Shown here: in pieces, positions 49,203-59,142 of the stretch
How positions within the stretch are numbered: position 1 is the first letter of the stretch
Layout: each line of letters opens with the position of its first letter
DNA from: Myxococcota bacterium
GTDB taxonomy: Bacteria > Myxococcota > B64-G9
NCBI GenBank assembly: GCA_022710975.1
Contig: JAKLGA010000008.1
Span: forward strand, 248,001 to 312,000
Length of the DNA stretch: 64,000 bases
Direction of reading: 5' to 3'
Translations under genes and position numbers: made by a program
Notes under the pieces: model-generated
The model's database searches: none
What the model was told of the DNA's origin: nothing
Seen by the model: only the letters and a program-made list of their open reading frames with translations

Positions 49203-50471
49203 CTAGCCGCGCTGCAGCTTGTGCACGAACTCCAGGACCGCCTTGATGCGGGCACCCGCGGACGAGCCGGGCAGCTTCTGCCGCTCGCGGGTCGCCGCCA
49301 CGCCGTCCAGCTCCTCGCGGGTGGTGGCGCTCAGGCTCTGCAGCGCGTCGTTGGCCGCGGCCTGGGTCAGCTCGCCGGACACGGCCGAGTTGGCCAGGGC
49401 GCCCATCAGCGCGCCGGCGAAGTTGACGATGCCGTCGTAGGCCTTGGCCTCGTCCTCGTCCGCCCCGCCGGCCCCGCCGCTCCGCAGCAGCTTGGCCTGC
49501 GTGTGGATGTAGCCGGCCAGCGCCATGATGCGCTCGAGGGTGGCCAGCACCCTGGCCGGCGGCTCGGCCACGGTGGCCTTGTCGTAGGCCGCCTTCAGGC
49601 TGCCCTTCTCGGGGAGCTGATCGGCCATGTGCTTGATCATCCTGGCGGCGATGGCCTCGCTCTTCTCCAGGGCGGTGTCCAGCGGCAGCAGCCCCTGGTC
49701 GTTGACGGCGTAGGTGTCCGCGCCGTGCTTGACCATGAGGTCCACCAGCCCGTCGGCGCCGTAGGTCCGCAGGATCACCAGCCGGTGCAGGGCCGTGTCG
49801 CCGGTGCCGTCGCCCTTCTGGCGCACGCCCAGGTCGGCGCCGGCCTTGACCAGCAGGCTGACCACCTCGGTGGAGTCCTTCTGCGGGGTGTTGAGCGCGT
49901 CGAACATGGCGGCCGTCTCGTGGATGTCGGGGTCGACCCCGGACTTCAGCAGCAACCCGACCACGTCCGCGCGGGCGGACAGGGCGGCGCGGCTGAGGGG
50001 CTCGTCGGCCTTGTCGTAGGTGCGCGCCAGCTTGCCCCCGCGCTGGAGGATCTCGCGGGCCACGTCCCAGCTGTACTGCGCCGCGGCGTAGTGCAGGGGC
50101 GCCTCCCCGTTGCAGGCCAGGTTGGGATCGGCCTTGTTCGACAGCAGCGCGGCCGCGACGGCGCCGCCGTTCCTGGGCTCCTTCTGCCGGGCCACCAGGC
50201 ACAGCGGGGTGTCCCCACCCTCGTCCAGGGTGTCGGGCCTGGCGCCGCGCGAGAGCAGCAAGGCGATCGCCTCGGGCTGGCCGGCCAGCGCCGCCGCGTG
50301 CACCACGGTGCCCCCGCGGGGACCGACCGCCGCCTCGAGCTCCGGGCCCGAGTCGAGCCAGGCCTTGAGGCCCTCGAGATCCCCCTGCCGGGCGGCCTCC
50401 AGCCCGGCGTGGCCGCAGCCCGCGGCGAGCAGCCCGAGCGCCGCGAGGCAGCCAAGCGCGTGCGTTCTCAT
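49203..50471 (-). CDS. Ankyrin-repeat lipoprotein
   Basis: This 422-residue lipoprotein has the signal MRTHALGCLAALGLLAAGC (Cys19). Residues about 20-290 carry seven or eight ankyrin repeats, for example GGTVVHAAALAGQPEAIALLLSRG, DTALHRLVILRTYGADGLVDL and PLHYAAAQ. The rest is helical without a recognised domain. Ankyrin repeats bind proteins, and the lipid anchor places it in the periplasm. It starts the operon with CHAD, MPE-HD and ppk1, 13 bases before CHAD, so a polyphosphate-linked role is possible although its location differs from the cytosolic partners. GGAGGG precedes the ATG at 50471. Confidence 0.82.
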   Translation of the reverse strand: MRTHALGCLAALGLLAAGCGHAGLEAARQGDLEGLKAWLDSGPELEAAVGPRGGTVVHAAALAGQPEAIALLLSRGARPDTLDEGGDTPLCLVARQKEPRNGGAVAAALLSNKADPNLACNGEAPLHYAAAQYSWDVAREILQRGGKLARTYDKADEPLSRAALSARADVVGLLLKSGVDPDIHETAAMFDALNTPQKDSTEVVSLLVKAGADLGVRQKGDGTGDTALHRLVILRTYGADGLVDLMVKHGADTYAVNDQGLLPLDTALEKSEAIAARMIKHMADQLPEKGSLKAAYDKATVAEPPARVLATLERIMALAGYIHTQAKLLRSGGAGGADEDEAKAYDGIVNFAGALMGALANSAVSGELTQAAANDALQSLSATTREELDGVAATRERQKLPGSSAGARIKAVLEFVHKLQRG

Positions 50472-50569
50472 GACATCCCTCCAGGCGGCGAACCGGGCCG
50501 CCGGCCGGAGGCCATCTCAGCATGAATCCACCCCCGCCGCAACGCTCCCGCAAGGGGTCCGCGGGGTGC

Positions 50570-50575
50570 TAGACT
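50570..50575 (+). promoter_or_regulatory. -10-like TAGACT seven bases before the SpoIID gene
   Basis: TAGACT matches four of six consensus bases and ends seven bases before the ATG at 50583, which has no ribosome binding site. No -35 is evident at 17 bases. It fits the leaderless pattern of the window. Confidence 0.35.
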
Positions 50576-50582
50576 CCATGGC

Positions 50583-52031
50583 ATGCGGACCACGCGCGCC
50601 TCGCTCGGCCTCCTCTGCCTGCTCGCGCTGGCCGCCTGCGGCCCCGCGGGGCCCTCGCCCTTCGCCGAGCTGCGGCAGCCCGTCACGGCCTGGTGCACCG
50701 CCCAGGTGGTGGGCGTGGGCGCCGTGGACACCGAGACGGACTACCTGCCCCACGTGATCGCCTGCGAGAACGGCTCGGCCGACTACGAGGCCCTCAAGGC
50801 CCAGGCGGTGGCCGCCCGCAGCGTGCTGTACAACAAGATGGAGTCGGCCGGGCAGATCCAGGACGGCCAGTCGGACCAGGTGTACACCTGCGCCCGCCAA
50901 CCCGGCCCCGAGCACGTGGCGGCGGTGGCCGACACCTCCGGCGAGGTGCTCTGGTACCTGGACGTGGTGGTGTTCGCCTTCTACGTGTCCGGGGCCATCC
51001 CCAGCACGGCCGACTGCGTGCCGGCGGCGGGCGACGAGGATCCGCACGGCACCGAGCACTACGTGACCTACAACTGGGGGCTGTCGGGCGCCGCGGTGGA
51101 GCAATCCAGCCTGGGCTGGGTCGACCCCGGCAACCACCGCAACCGGGGCTGCCAGTCGCAGAACGGCGCCCACTGCCTGGCCGAGGCCGGCTGGCTGCAC
51201 CACGACATCCTGGCCTTCTACTACGGCATGGACGCCGAGCCCGTGCAGGCCGAGGGCGCCTGCGTGACCCCCAGCGCCTGCAGCCCGGAGGTGGCCGGGG
51301 CCGAGGCGCTGGTGGACGACGGCGACTCGTGCTTCGTGCGCGCCTCCTGCGACTCCTGGCACGAGGAGGCCCTCGGGCACGGCGGCCACCTCTTCTGGAC
51401 CTACGCCTGGGACGGCGCCCCGGACTGCACCGCCCGCTGGCGGCTCACCTTCGCCGAGGCCGGCGACTACCGGCTCGAGGCCTGGGTGGAGGAGTTCGGC
51501 AACCGCTCCCTGGGCGTGCCCTACCTGGTGCGCCACGCGGGCCAGGAGGCCGCCCTGGTGCTCTCCCAGGCCCAGAGCGGCTGGCTGCAGCTCGGCACCT
51601 TCGCCTTCGCGGCCGGCGCGGATCAGTGGGTGGAGCTCTCCGACGCGACCGGCGAGCCCTACGCCGAGCGCCGCCAGATCCTGGTGGACGCCCTGCGCAT
51701 CACCCGGGCGGAGCCCCCGGCCGACGGCGGTCCGGACGAGGAGCCGGACGGAGGCGCGGACGGCGCCGAGGAGAGCCAGGACGCGGCGGTCGAGGACGAA
51801 CCTCCGGCGGAGGAGCCAGACGGCGACGCGGACGACGCGGAGGAGGCTGGCGAGGACGGCGCCGCGGACGGCGGCGCGGAGGAGGCCGCGGACCAGGCCG
51901 ACCCGCGCCCGCCCGACGAGGGTTTCTGGGGCGGCTGCGCCAGCCCCGGCCCGGGCTCCGCCGCCTGGCCCGCGCTCTGCCTGCTGGGCCTGGTCGGGCT
52001 GCGCGCCGCGCGGAGGCGCGGGCGCGACTGA
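50583..52031 (+). CDS. Secreted SpoIID-like / golvesin-like protein with MYXO-CTERM-type tail
   Basis: This 482-residue exported protein has the signal MRTTRASLGLLCLLALAAC with a lipobox-like LAAC. Residues about 45-240 contain a SpoIID-like region: YLPHVIACENGS, EALKAQAVAARSVLYNKM and later TYNWGLSG. In known relatives this fold binds or cleaves peptidoglycan glycan strands, though the catalytic Glu pattern is only partly clear here. Residues about 255-385 are a beta-sandwich (FWTYAWDGAP...ARWRLTFAEAGDYRLEAWV) resembling the C-terminal golvesin/xanthan-lyase domain. An acidic Asp/Glu/Ala/Gly linker, GGCASPGPG, a hydrophobic stretch and RAARRRGR end it like a MYXO-CTERM tail. Confidence 0.72.
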   Translation: MRTTRASLGLLCLLALAACGPAGPSPFAELRQPVTAWCTAQVVGVGAVDTETDYLPHVIACENGSADYEALKAQAVAARSVLYNKMESAGQIQDGQSDQVYTCARQPGPEHVAAVADTSGEVLWYLDVVVFAFYVSGAIPSTADCVPAAGDEDPHGTEHYVTYNWGLSGAAVEQSSLGWVDPGNHRNRGCQSQNGAHCLAEAGWLHHDILAFYYGMDAEPVQAEGACVTPSACSPEVAGAEALVDDGDSCFVRASCDSWHEEALGHGGHLFWTYAWDGAPDCTARWRLTFAEAGDYRLEAWVEEFGNRSLGVPYLVRHAGQEAALVLSQAQSGWLQLGTFAFAAGADQWVELSDATGEPYAERRQILVDALRITRAEPPADGGPDEEPDGGADGAEESQDAAVEDEPPAEEPDGDADDAEEAGEDGAADGGAEEAADQADPRPPDEGFWGGCASPGPGSAAWPALCLLGLVGLRAARRRGRD

Positions 52032-52035
52032 GGCA

Positions 52036-52064
52036 TTGCCAAGCGCGCGCGCGGACCGTATCTT
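52036..52064 (+). promoter_or_regulatory. Thioesterase promoter, leaderless
   Basis: TTGCCA (52036-52041) and TATCTT (52059-52064) are 17 bases apart and each matches consensus well. The ATG at 52072 comes seven bases after the -10, and no ribosome binding site exists. This is the clearest leaderless case in the window. Confidence 0.55.
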
Positions 52065-52071
52065 CGGCCGC

Positions 52072-52611
52072 ATGACCTTCGCCAGGCTGCCGGTCCAGCC
52101 GGATCACCCCTGCATCGCCTGCGGGCACGCCAACCCGCACGGGTTGCGCATGGAGTTCGAGACCGACGGCCAGGTGCTGCGCTCGCGCACCCAGGTGCCC
52201 GGGCACCTGTGCGGCTGGCGCGGCGTGGCCCACGGCGGGGTGGTGTCCATCCTGCTCGACGAGGTGATGGCCAACGCGGCCATCGCGCTGCTCGAGCGCC
52301 TGGCGGTGACCCGCGAGCTCCAGGTGACCTTCGTCCGGCCGGTGCGCACCGGGGCGCCGCTCGAGGCCCGCGCCCGCATCCTGAGCAGGCCGCGGCCCGA
52401 CCGGGCCGAGCTGGACGCGGAGCTCCGGGACGCCGAGGGTCGGCTGTGCGCCAAGGCGCGCGGCAGCTTCGCGCTGCTCGGCCCGGCGGACTTCCGCCGG
52501 CTGGGCTTCGAGCAGGAGGTCATCGCGGACACCGAGCGCCACCTGGTGGCCTGCCGGGCGGCCCGCCTGCGGGCCGGCCAGGAACTGGCCCCGGAGCCGG
52601 ACCCGGAGTAG
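52072..52611 (+). CDS. Hotdog-fold thioesterase (PaaI-like)
   Basis: This 179-residue protein has the single-hotdog acyl-CoA thioesterase fold. It reads CIACGHANPHGL (a CxxCG.aNp.GL motif), WRGVAHGGVVSILLDEVM with the conserved HGG and Asp/Glu, VTFVRPVRTG, and a C-terminal acidic tail. The HGG.....DE combination is the usual active-site and CoA-binding region of PaaI-like enzymes. The substrate cannot be told. It is followed by the PATAN gene nine bases later and has a strong leaderless promoter, so the two form an operon. Confidence 0.82.
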   Translation: MTFARLPVQPDHPCIACGHANPHGLRMEFETDGQVLRSRTQVPGHLCGWRGVAHGGVVSILLDEVMANAAIALLERLAVTRELQVTFVRPVRTGAPLEARARILSRPRPDRAELDAELRDAEGRLCAKARGSFALLGPADFRRLGFEQEVIADTERHLVACRAARLRAGQELAPEPDPE

Positions 52612-52620
52612 GTTGGGGAC

Positions 52621-53754
52621 ATGCCGATCACCGGGACCCTCGACATGATGCCGCTGTGCGATCTGATGCAGTGGATCCACTCGGCCCAGAAGACCGGCAC
52701 CCTGACCGTCACGGTGGACACCCAGGAGACCTACCTTACGTTCCAGCACGGGCAGCTCGAGGCCTTCGGCACCGACGACCCGCTGCGCACCGACCTCGGC
52801 CAGATGCTGCTCGGCCGGGGCCTGCTGGGCGAGGCCGAGCTGCAGGCCGCGCTGCGGCTGGTGCGGGTCGAGCGCGGCCTGGCGGACGTGCTCGCCCAGA
52901 CCGGGCTGCTCGGCGCGGAGCAGATCGCCGCGGTGCAGATCGATCACGCCCTGGAGACGGTGCTGGATCTCTTCTTCCAGAACGAGGGCAGCTTCCACTT
53001 CACCAACAGATCCTCGCCCAGCATCCTGTCGCTGCCGGAGACGCCCCTGGTCAACCGCCTCGGGCGGCCCATCCCGACTGGCGAGCTGCTCATGGAGGGC
53101 ATGCGCCGGGTGGACGAGTGGGCCCGCATCCGCGAGGTGTTCCCCAGCCTGCTGGTGCTGGTCGCGGCGCGCCTGCCGCTGGACGCGGCGGCCGCCAGGA
53201 ACCGGGTGATCCAGGAGCTGCTGCAGATCGGCCACCCGATCTCGGTGGGCGAGCTGTGCCTGCGCCTGGGCGGCAGCCGCTTCCGCATCCACCAGGAGCT
53301 GTTCGCCGCCCAGCAGGCCGGGTCGCTGGCGGTCGAGAAGCCGCCCAGCGGGCCCTCCACCGCCACCCCGACCAACCCGGTCGAGCTGCTGCTCCAGACC
53401 GCCGAGGCCCTGCTCCAGGAGGAGCAGTTCGACGAGGCCAAGGAGGTGCTGGGCACCGCGGCCAACCTCGACCCGGACCACCCCCGCCCGCACCAGCTCC
53501 TGCAGCAGGCCCGCGAGGCCCAGCTGCAGCACCTCTACCAGCAGGTCCCGCCGCACCGGGTGCCGGTGCTGGCCGTGCCTCACGAGAAGCTCAGCGAGTA
53601 CGCCCTCGGTCCCCGCGAGACCTACTTGGCCTCGCGGCTGAACGGGCACCTGGACGTGGCCACCCTGGTGGTGGCCACCCCGGTGGGAGAGCTGGAGACC
53701 CTGCGCGTGCTGGCCAAGCTGCTGCACGCGGGGCTGGTCAAGTTCCTGGGCTAG
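52621..53754 (+). CDS. PATAN (DUF4388) domain protein with TPR-like segment
   Basis: This 377-residue soluble protein begins with a PATAN/DUF4388 domain (about 1-140): GTLDMMPLCDLMQWIHSAQKTG followed by L.V and a FF.EGSFHF strand. PATAN domains occur in response-regulator outputs of motility and gliding systems, notably beside MglA-type GTPases. The middle (about 170-250) is helical, and residues about 255-320 hold a TPR-like pair (ALLQEEQFDEAKEVLGTAANLDPD). It begins nine bases after the thioesterase gene and ends six bases before the convergent MglA-like gene. A signalling-adapter role is inferred. Confidence 0.78.
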   Translation: MPITGTLDMMPLCDLMQWIHSAQKTGTLTVTVDTQETYLTFQHGQLEAFGTDDPLRTDLGQMLLGRGLLGEAELQAALRLVRVERGLADVLAQTGLLGAEQIAAVQIDHALETVLDLFFQNEGSFHFTNRSSPSILSLPETPLVNRLGRPIPTGELLMEGMRRVDEWARIREVFPSLLVLVAARLPLDAAAARNRVIQELLQIGHPISVGELCLRLGGSRFRIHQELFAAQQAGSLAVEKPPSGPSTATPTNPVELLLQTAEALLQEEQFDEAKEVLGTAANLDPDHPRPHQLLQQAREAQLQHLYQQVPPHRVPVLAVPHEKLSEYALGPRETYLASRLNGHLDVATLVVATPVGELETLRVLAKLLHAGLVKFLG

Positions 53755-53760
53755 GCCGGC

Positions 53761-54801
<1,041 letters not shown>

Positions 54802-54831
54802 GCTCTGCCTGGGCCTCCCTCGCCGTCAGCC

Positions 54832-54837
54832 AAGGTA
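54832..54837 (-). promoter_or_regulatory. -10-like TACCTT upstream of the MglA-like gene
   Basis: TACCTTGG on the minus strand lies about 30 bases before the ATG at 54801. No clear -35 is seen. The hexamer with its G-rich flank recurs before 40627 and 59143. Confidence 0.3.
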
Positions 54838-54864
54838 CCACGCCCCGGGCCCGCCTGGCCAGCC

Positions 54865-57800
54865 TCAGCGGCCCGCGCCGACCACCAGGAAGGGGGCCCA
54901 GAAGAAGGGGTGCGACAGGTCCGCGTCCCCCAGCAGCTCGCGCTGCGTGAGGGTCAGCGCCCTGGGCGCGGGCTCGCCCGCCAGCAGGTGGCCGTAGAAG
55001 CGCAGCATGAAGGCGCGGGTGCCCTGATCGGAGACCTGCCACAGGCTGGAGAGCACCGCCTGGGCGCCGGCCTCCAGGAAGGCGCGCCGCAGGCCCTGGA
55101 CACCCTCGCCCTGGCGCACGTCGCCCAGCCCGGTCTCGCAGGCGGACAGCACGACCAGCCGGCAGCCCTGCAGCTCGAGGTCGAGGGCCTCCAGCGCCAG
55201 CAGCAACCCGTCGTTGCCGTCGGCCTGGTGTCCGCCCCGGACGCCCTCGTTGGCCGCGGCCAGCGCCAGCCCCGAGCGCACCAGCGGATCGCGCCGCGGC
55301 CCGGCGGGGGGGGCCGACGCCGCTGCGGCGCCCGGCGCGGCCGGCCGGGGGGCGAGCGTGAGCCCCCGGAGCCCGGCCACCAGCTCGCCTCCGGCGGAGG
55401 TCGAGGGCCTGGCGGGGCCCGAGGAGTCCAGGTAGAAGCCGTGGGTGGCCAGGTGCACCAGCTCGGGCTGGCGGGCGCGGCGCAGCGCGCCCTCGCTGGC
55501 CTCCGCCCCGCGCAGCAGGCTCACGCTCCGGCCGCCAGACTCCAGCAGCGCGGCCACCTGCTCGCCCTCGTCCGCGGCCCCGGACAGGGCGCTGAACTGC
55601 AGGCCGGCCAGCTCGCTGGCCCCGGCGGCCTCCACGGGGCCGGCCGGGCCGTAGTCGGGCCCGGCCAGCACCAGGGCCTTGCCCGCGGCCGGCGCGGGCG
55701 CGGAGGGCGGCCGCGGCAGGAGCTCCCGGCTGCTGCCCAGCAGGCCGAGCTCCACGTCCTGGACCAGGAAGCGACCGCCGGGCCCGCGCAGGGCGGCGAA
55801 GGGCAGCAGGTTCAGCGGGCCCTCGGGCACCAGCCACACGCGGGTGCGGCCGCGCAGCCAGGGCGCGAGCGGCTCCCACAGCAGGGCGTGCAGGCGCCGG
55901 GCCTGATCCTCCAGGTGGGTCGCGGGCGCGCCGAGATCGGGCAGGCCGAGCAGGCCTCGCAGCACCTGGGTGCGCTCGGACACCTCGGCCAGCGGGCCGA
56001 GATCCACCAGGCCGGTCTCCGGCGAGGCGCCCGGCGCCAGCACGGCTGCCGCCAGCCGCTCGGGTCCGAAGCGCGCGCCCGCCTCCAGCGGCCGGAACAC
56101 GAGGTACTCCACCAGGGCCTCGTCCTTGCCCAGGCGGGCGGCCACGGCGTCGAAGGACGGGCGCTCGGCGGCCTGGCGCAGGCCGACCACCGAGGCCGCC
56201 AGGCGCACCTCGCGCTCGCGCACCCCACCGCGCAACGCCTCCAGGCGCGCCTCGAAGTCCGCGAGGGGCTCGCCGCGCGGCCCGGCCGCGAGCCGCTCGC
56301 CCAGCTCCCGGCGCAGCTCCGCCAGCTCGCGGGCCTGGCCCGCCAGGGCGGGATCGGCCTGGGCCCGCGACAGCGCCGCCACCTCGGCCGCGGCCCGCAG
56401 CGCCAGCCCCTTGTTCGCGAAGGCCACCTCCAGCGCCAGGCGGGCCGCCTCGGGCGAGCCGAGCGCGACCAGGCCGCTGAGCATGATCCGCAGCGGATCG
56501 CCCTCCGCCTCGAGCAGGACGCCCCGGGTGCGATCATCGGCCGCCCACAGCTGGGCCTCCAGCCGCCTGGCCCGCGAGCGGACGATGTCGCGCCAGTCCT
56601 GCCAGCAGCCCGTGTCTCCGGCGAGCCCCCGCAGCTGCGCCAGGACCTGCCGGGCGGAGAGCGCGTCGCGGCCGTCCGGCCCCTCGGTGGCGAGCAGCCA
56701 GGGCAGCGCCTCCTCCATGAGGGCGCGCGCCTCGGCATGCTTGCCGAGCTGGAACTCCACCAGGCCCAGGATCACGCTGGCCTGCGAGCGGAAGGGATGG
56801 CCCGGATCGTACGCCTGCCCGATCCCGGCGTGGATCGCGACCAGGGCCGGCTCCACGGCCCGCGCGTCCTCGCGCCCCAGCCTCCATATCACCTCCCAGA
56901 ATCGCCAGACGAGCACGGTCGGGCTGGCTTCGCCGAGTACACCCGAGAGCCTCGCCAGCGCCGCCCGCAGGGGCGCCGGGTCATGGGCCGGATCCGCCTC
57001 GACCTGGAAGAAGGCGAGCTGGCCCTGGAGCTCGAGGCTACGAGGGTGGTCCGGGCCCAGCACCTCGGCCGTGAGCGCGCTGGCCTGCCGCAGCGAGCGC
57101 ACGGCCCCCTCGGGATCGCCACCCGCCGCCGCGGCCTGGGCCAGGACCGCCAGGCTGTTGAGGGTCTCGGGGTGCCGCTCGCCCAGCGTCTCGCGCCTGA
57201 GCTTCAGGGCCTCCTCCAGGCTCAGCCGCGCCTCGGCCAGGTGGCCGCGCTCCAGCAGCACCAGGCCCAGGCCGTGCAGGGAGTAGAGCGTGGCCGGGTG
57301 GGCGCGGCCCAGCCGCCGGGTGCGGCCCTCCAGGGACGCGCGCTCGTGGACCTCGGCCGCGGACAGCAGGCCCAGCTCGCGCAGGGTCTGGGCCAGGTTG
57401 TGCCGGGCGCGCAGCCCGCCCTCCTCCTCGCCCTTGCCCAGCCGGCGCAGGGCCTCCCACGCCTCGGCGTACAGCAGGCGCGCGCGCTCGCTCTGGCCCA
57501 GGGCGTTCAGCACCAACCCCAGGTTGTTGAGCAACAACAGGCTCGCCTCGTGATCCGCGCCGAGTCGCTCGCGGGCCAGGGTGAGCCCGCGCTCCAGCAC
57601 GCTCCGCGCCCGGTCGAGCTGGCCCGCCTGGAAGGCCGCGTAGCCCAGGCTGCCGGCGGCCGACAGGGTGTCCGCGTCCGCCTCGCCCTCTCGCGCCAGG
57701 AGCGCGGCGTGGGCATGCTCGAGCAGCGGCACGGCCTCGAAGGGCTGCCCGAGCTGGAGCAGCACCTCGGCCAGCTCACTCTCGGCCCGCGGCACCAGAG

Positions 57801-59094
57801 CATGCTCCTGGCCGAGGCAGCGCCGCAGGTCCGCGAGCACCTCCCGCCGCAGCGGCAGGGCCTCCTCGAGGCGGCCCTGGCTGTGGTAGGCGCCGGCCAG
57901 CTTCCAGGTCGCGTCGAGCAAGCCGCAGCCCGACCTGTGCCGCCTGCGCGCCCGCTTCAGGTCCGCCGCGTACGCCTCCACCTGGATGTCGAGGTCCTCG
58001 CTGCGCGCCGAGAGCCCGGCCCGCAGCTTCTCCACCTCGATGGCGAGCGGGTGCCCCTCGGGCAGGCTGGCGCGGCCATCCTCGAGCAGCCGGTCGGCCT
58101 GCTCGCGCGCCAGCTCGTACAGGCCGAACCGCTGGGCCACGGTGACCAGCTTGGCCCGCATGGCGAGGCAGTGCGGGTTGCTCCCGTCGAGCGCGCCGGC
58201 ACAGCCATCGATCGCCTCCGCCAGCAGGTGAAGCCCACGGAGCGACTGCCCGGCCGAGCTCAGCTGGAGGCCCAGCTCGCCCTGGTAGATCAGGCTCAGC
58301 AGGTGCTTCCCCCCCAGGTCCTTCGCGCTGGCCCGGTAGACCGCCTCCATGATCTCCAGGGCCGGCCGGAGCCGCCCGAGCTCGCGCAGGCAGGTGGCCT
58401 GGTTGTTGCGGTAGGTCAGGCAATCGGGGAAGTCCTGCCCCCCGAACCGCCTGGCGCAGCCCTTGACGGCCTCCCCGTAGAGCGGCAGGGCTCGCCTGGC
58501 GTCGCCCTGCACCCGCCGGACATCGGCCAGGGAGTTCAGCGCCCAGAGGGTGCTCGGGTGGTCCCGGCCGAAGCCCCGGCGGGCCACCGCCAGGGCCCGC
58601 TCGACGAGCGGCCGGGCCTCCGCGAGCTGGCCCATGGCCATCAGGTTCGCGACCTGCTGCGAGAGCGGCCCGAACTCGGCCAGGGCCTGCTGGACCGGGG
58701 GCGTGTCCGGCAGGGCCGAGGCCGCCGCGCGGGCAGCCTGCAGCTCCTGGGGATACTGCGACGCCAGCATCACCAGGCTCTGGTGGTGGATGCTCAGCCG
58801 ATCGCGAGCCCCGTGCCCCGCCGCCAGGCGGGCCGCCCGGCGGTACACGTCGCGGGCCTCGTCGAGCTGCCCGAGGTTGACGAGCGTCTGGGCCAGCGCG
58901 GCCAGCACCCCGTCGTCCTCGGGCAGCAGGGCGGACACGCGCCTGAAGATGCCCAGGGCGCTCGGGTTGTCCCCGTCCGCGAGCGCCTGCTGGCCCTGGC
59001 GGAACAGCTCGACCGGATCCACGCTCTGCGGGGCCTCCTCGGCCACGGCCGGGAGCGCCAGGAGGGTGACGAGCCACAGGATCGAGGTGCGCAT
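54865..59094 (-). CDS. Secreted TPR-CHAT protease
   Basis: This 1409-residue protein has a signal peptide (MRTSILWLVTLLALPAVA-EEA), so it acts outside the cytoplasm. Residues about 30-900 are a long TPR array (for example LFRQGQQALADGDNPSALG, HPSTLWALNSLADVRR, HPATLYSLHGLGLVLLERG). A coiled helical part is followed by a CHAT (caspase HetF-associated) domain at about 1090-1409. It carries VHLATHGF (His1218) and VVLSACETG (Cys1319), the His-Cys dyad of this caspase-like family, then a GL..AFL...A..VL.SLW segment. Target proteins are unknown. It is divergent from the DUF4384/CHASE2-cyclase genes, whose products lie in the same compartment. Confidence 0.88.
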   Translation of the reverse strand: MRTSILWLVTLLALPAVAEEAPQSVDPVELFRQGQQALADGDNPSALGIFRRVSALLPEDDGVLAALAQTLVNLGQLDEARDVYRRAARLAAGHGARDRLSIHHQSLVMLASQYPQELQAARAAASALPDTPPVQQALAEFGPLSQQVANLMAMGQLAEARPLVERALAVARRGFGRDHPSTLWALNSLADVRRVQGDARRALPLYGEAVKGCARRFGGQDFPDCLTYRNNQATCLRELGRLRPALEIMEAVYRASAKDLGGKHLLSLIYQGELGLQLSSAGQSLRGLHLLAEAIDGCAGALDGSNPHCLAMRAKLVTVAQRFGLYELAREQADRLLEDGRASLPEGHPLAIEVEKLRAGLSARSEDLDIQVEAYAADLKRARRRHRSGCGLLDATWKLAGAYHSQGRLEEALPLRREVLADLRRCLGQEHALVPRAESELAEVLLQLGQPFEAVPLLEHAHAALLAREGEADADTLSAAGSLGYAAFQAGQLDRARSVLERGLTLARERLGADHEASLLLLNNLGLVLNALGQSERARLLYAEAWEALRRLGKGEEEGGLRARHNLAQTLRELGLLSAAEVHERASLEGRTRRLGRAHPATLYSLHGLGLVLLERGHLAEARLSLEEALKLRRETLGERHPETLNSLAVLAQAAAAGGDPEGAVRSLRQASALTAEVLGPDHPRSLELQGQLAFFQVEADPAHDPAPLRAALARLSGVLGEASPTVLVWRFWEVIWRLGREDARAVEPALVAIHAGIGQAYDPGHPFRSQASVILGLVEFQLGKHAEARALMEEALPWLLATEGPDGRDALSARQVLAQLRGLAGDTGCWQDWRDIVRSRARRLEAQLWAADDRTRGVLLEAEGDPLRIMLSGLVALGSPEAARLALEVAFANKGLALRAAAEVAALSRAQADPALAGQARELAELRRELGERLAAGPRGEPLADFEARLEALRGGVREREVRLAASVVGLRQAAERPSFDAVAARLGKDEALVEYLVFRPLEAGARFGPERLAAAVLAPGASPETGLVDLGPLAEVSERTQVLRGLLGLPDLGAPATHLEDQARRLHALLWEPLAPWLRGRTRVWLVPEGPLNLLPFAALRGPGGRFLVQDVELGLLGSSRELLPRPPSAPAPAAGKALVLAGPDYGPAGPVEAAGASELAGLQFSALSGAADEGEQVAALLESGGRSVSLLRGAEASEGALRRARQPELVHLATHGFYLDSSGPARPSTSAGGELVAGLRGLTLAPRPAAPGAAAASAPPAGPRRDPLVRSGLALAAANEGVRGGHQADGNDGLLLALEALDLELQGCRLVVLSACETGLGDVRQGEGVQGLRRAFLEAGAQAVLSSLWQVSDQGTRAFMLRFYGHLLAGEPAPRALTLTQRELLGDADLSHPFFWAPFLVVGAGR

Positions 59095-59129
59095 GCTGCC
59101 GAGGGTGGCACAGAAGGGGGTTTCAGTGC

Positions 59130-59135
59130 TACCTT
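59130..59135 (+). promoter_or_regulatory. -10-like TACCTT seven bases before the DUF4384 gene
   Basis: TACCTT ends seven bases before the ATG at 59143, which has no ribosome binding site. The -35 region (GGCACA 17 bases upstream) is weak. It fits the leaderless pattern. Confidence 0.4.
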
Positions 59136-59142
59136 GCCCGGC

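Noticed and set aside
50583-52031. SpoIID-like protein as evidence for sporulation of the endospore type.
   Set aside because: The domain occurs widely outside sporulation and no other spo gene is present.
54865-59094. CHAT protein as part of a CRISPR-linked (gRAMP/craspase) defence system.
   Set aside because: No Cas gene, repeat array or RNA-guided protein is nearby, and the protein has a signal peptide.
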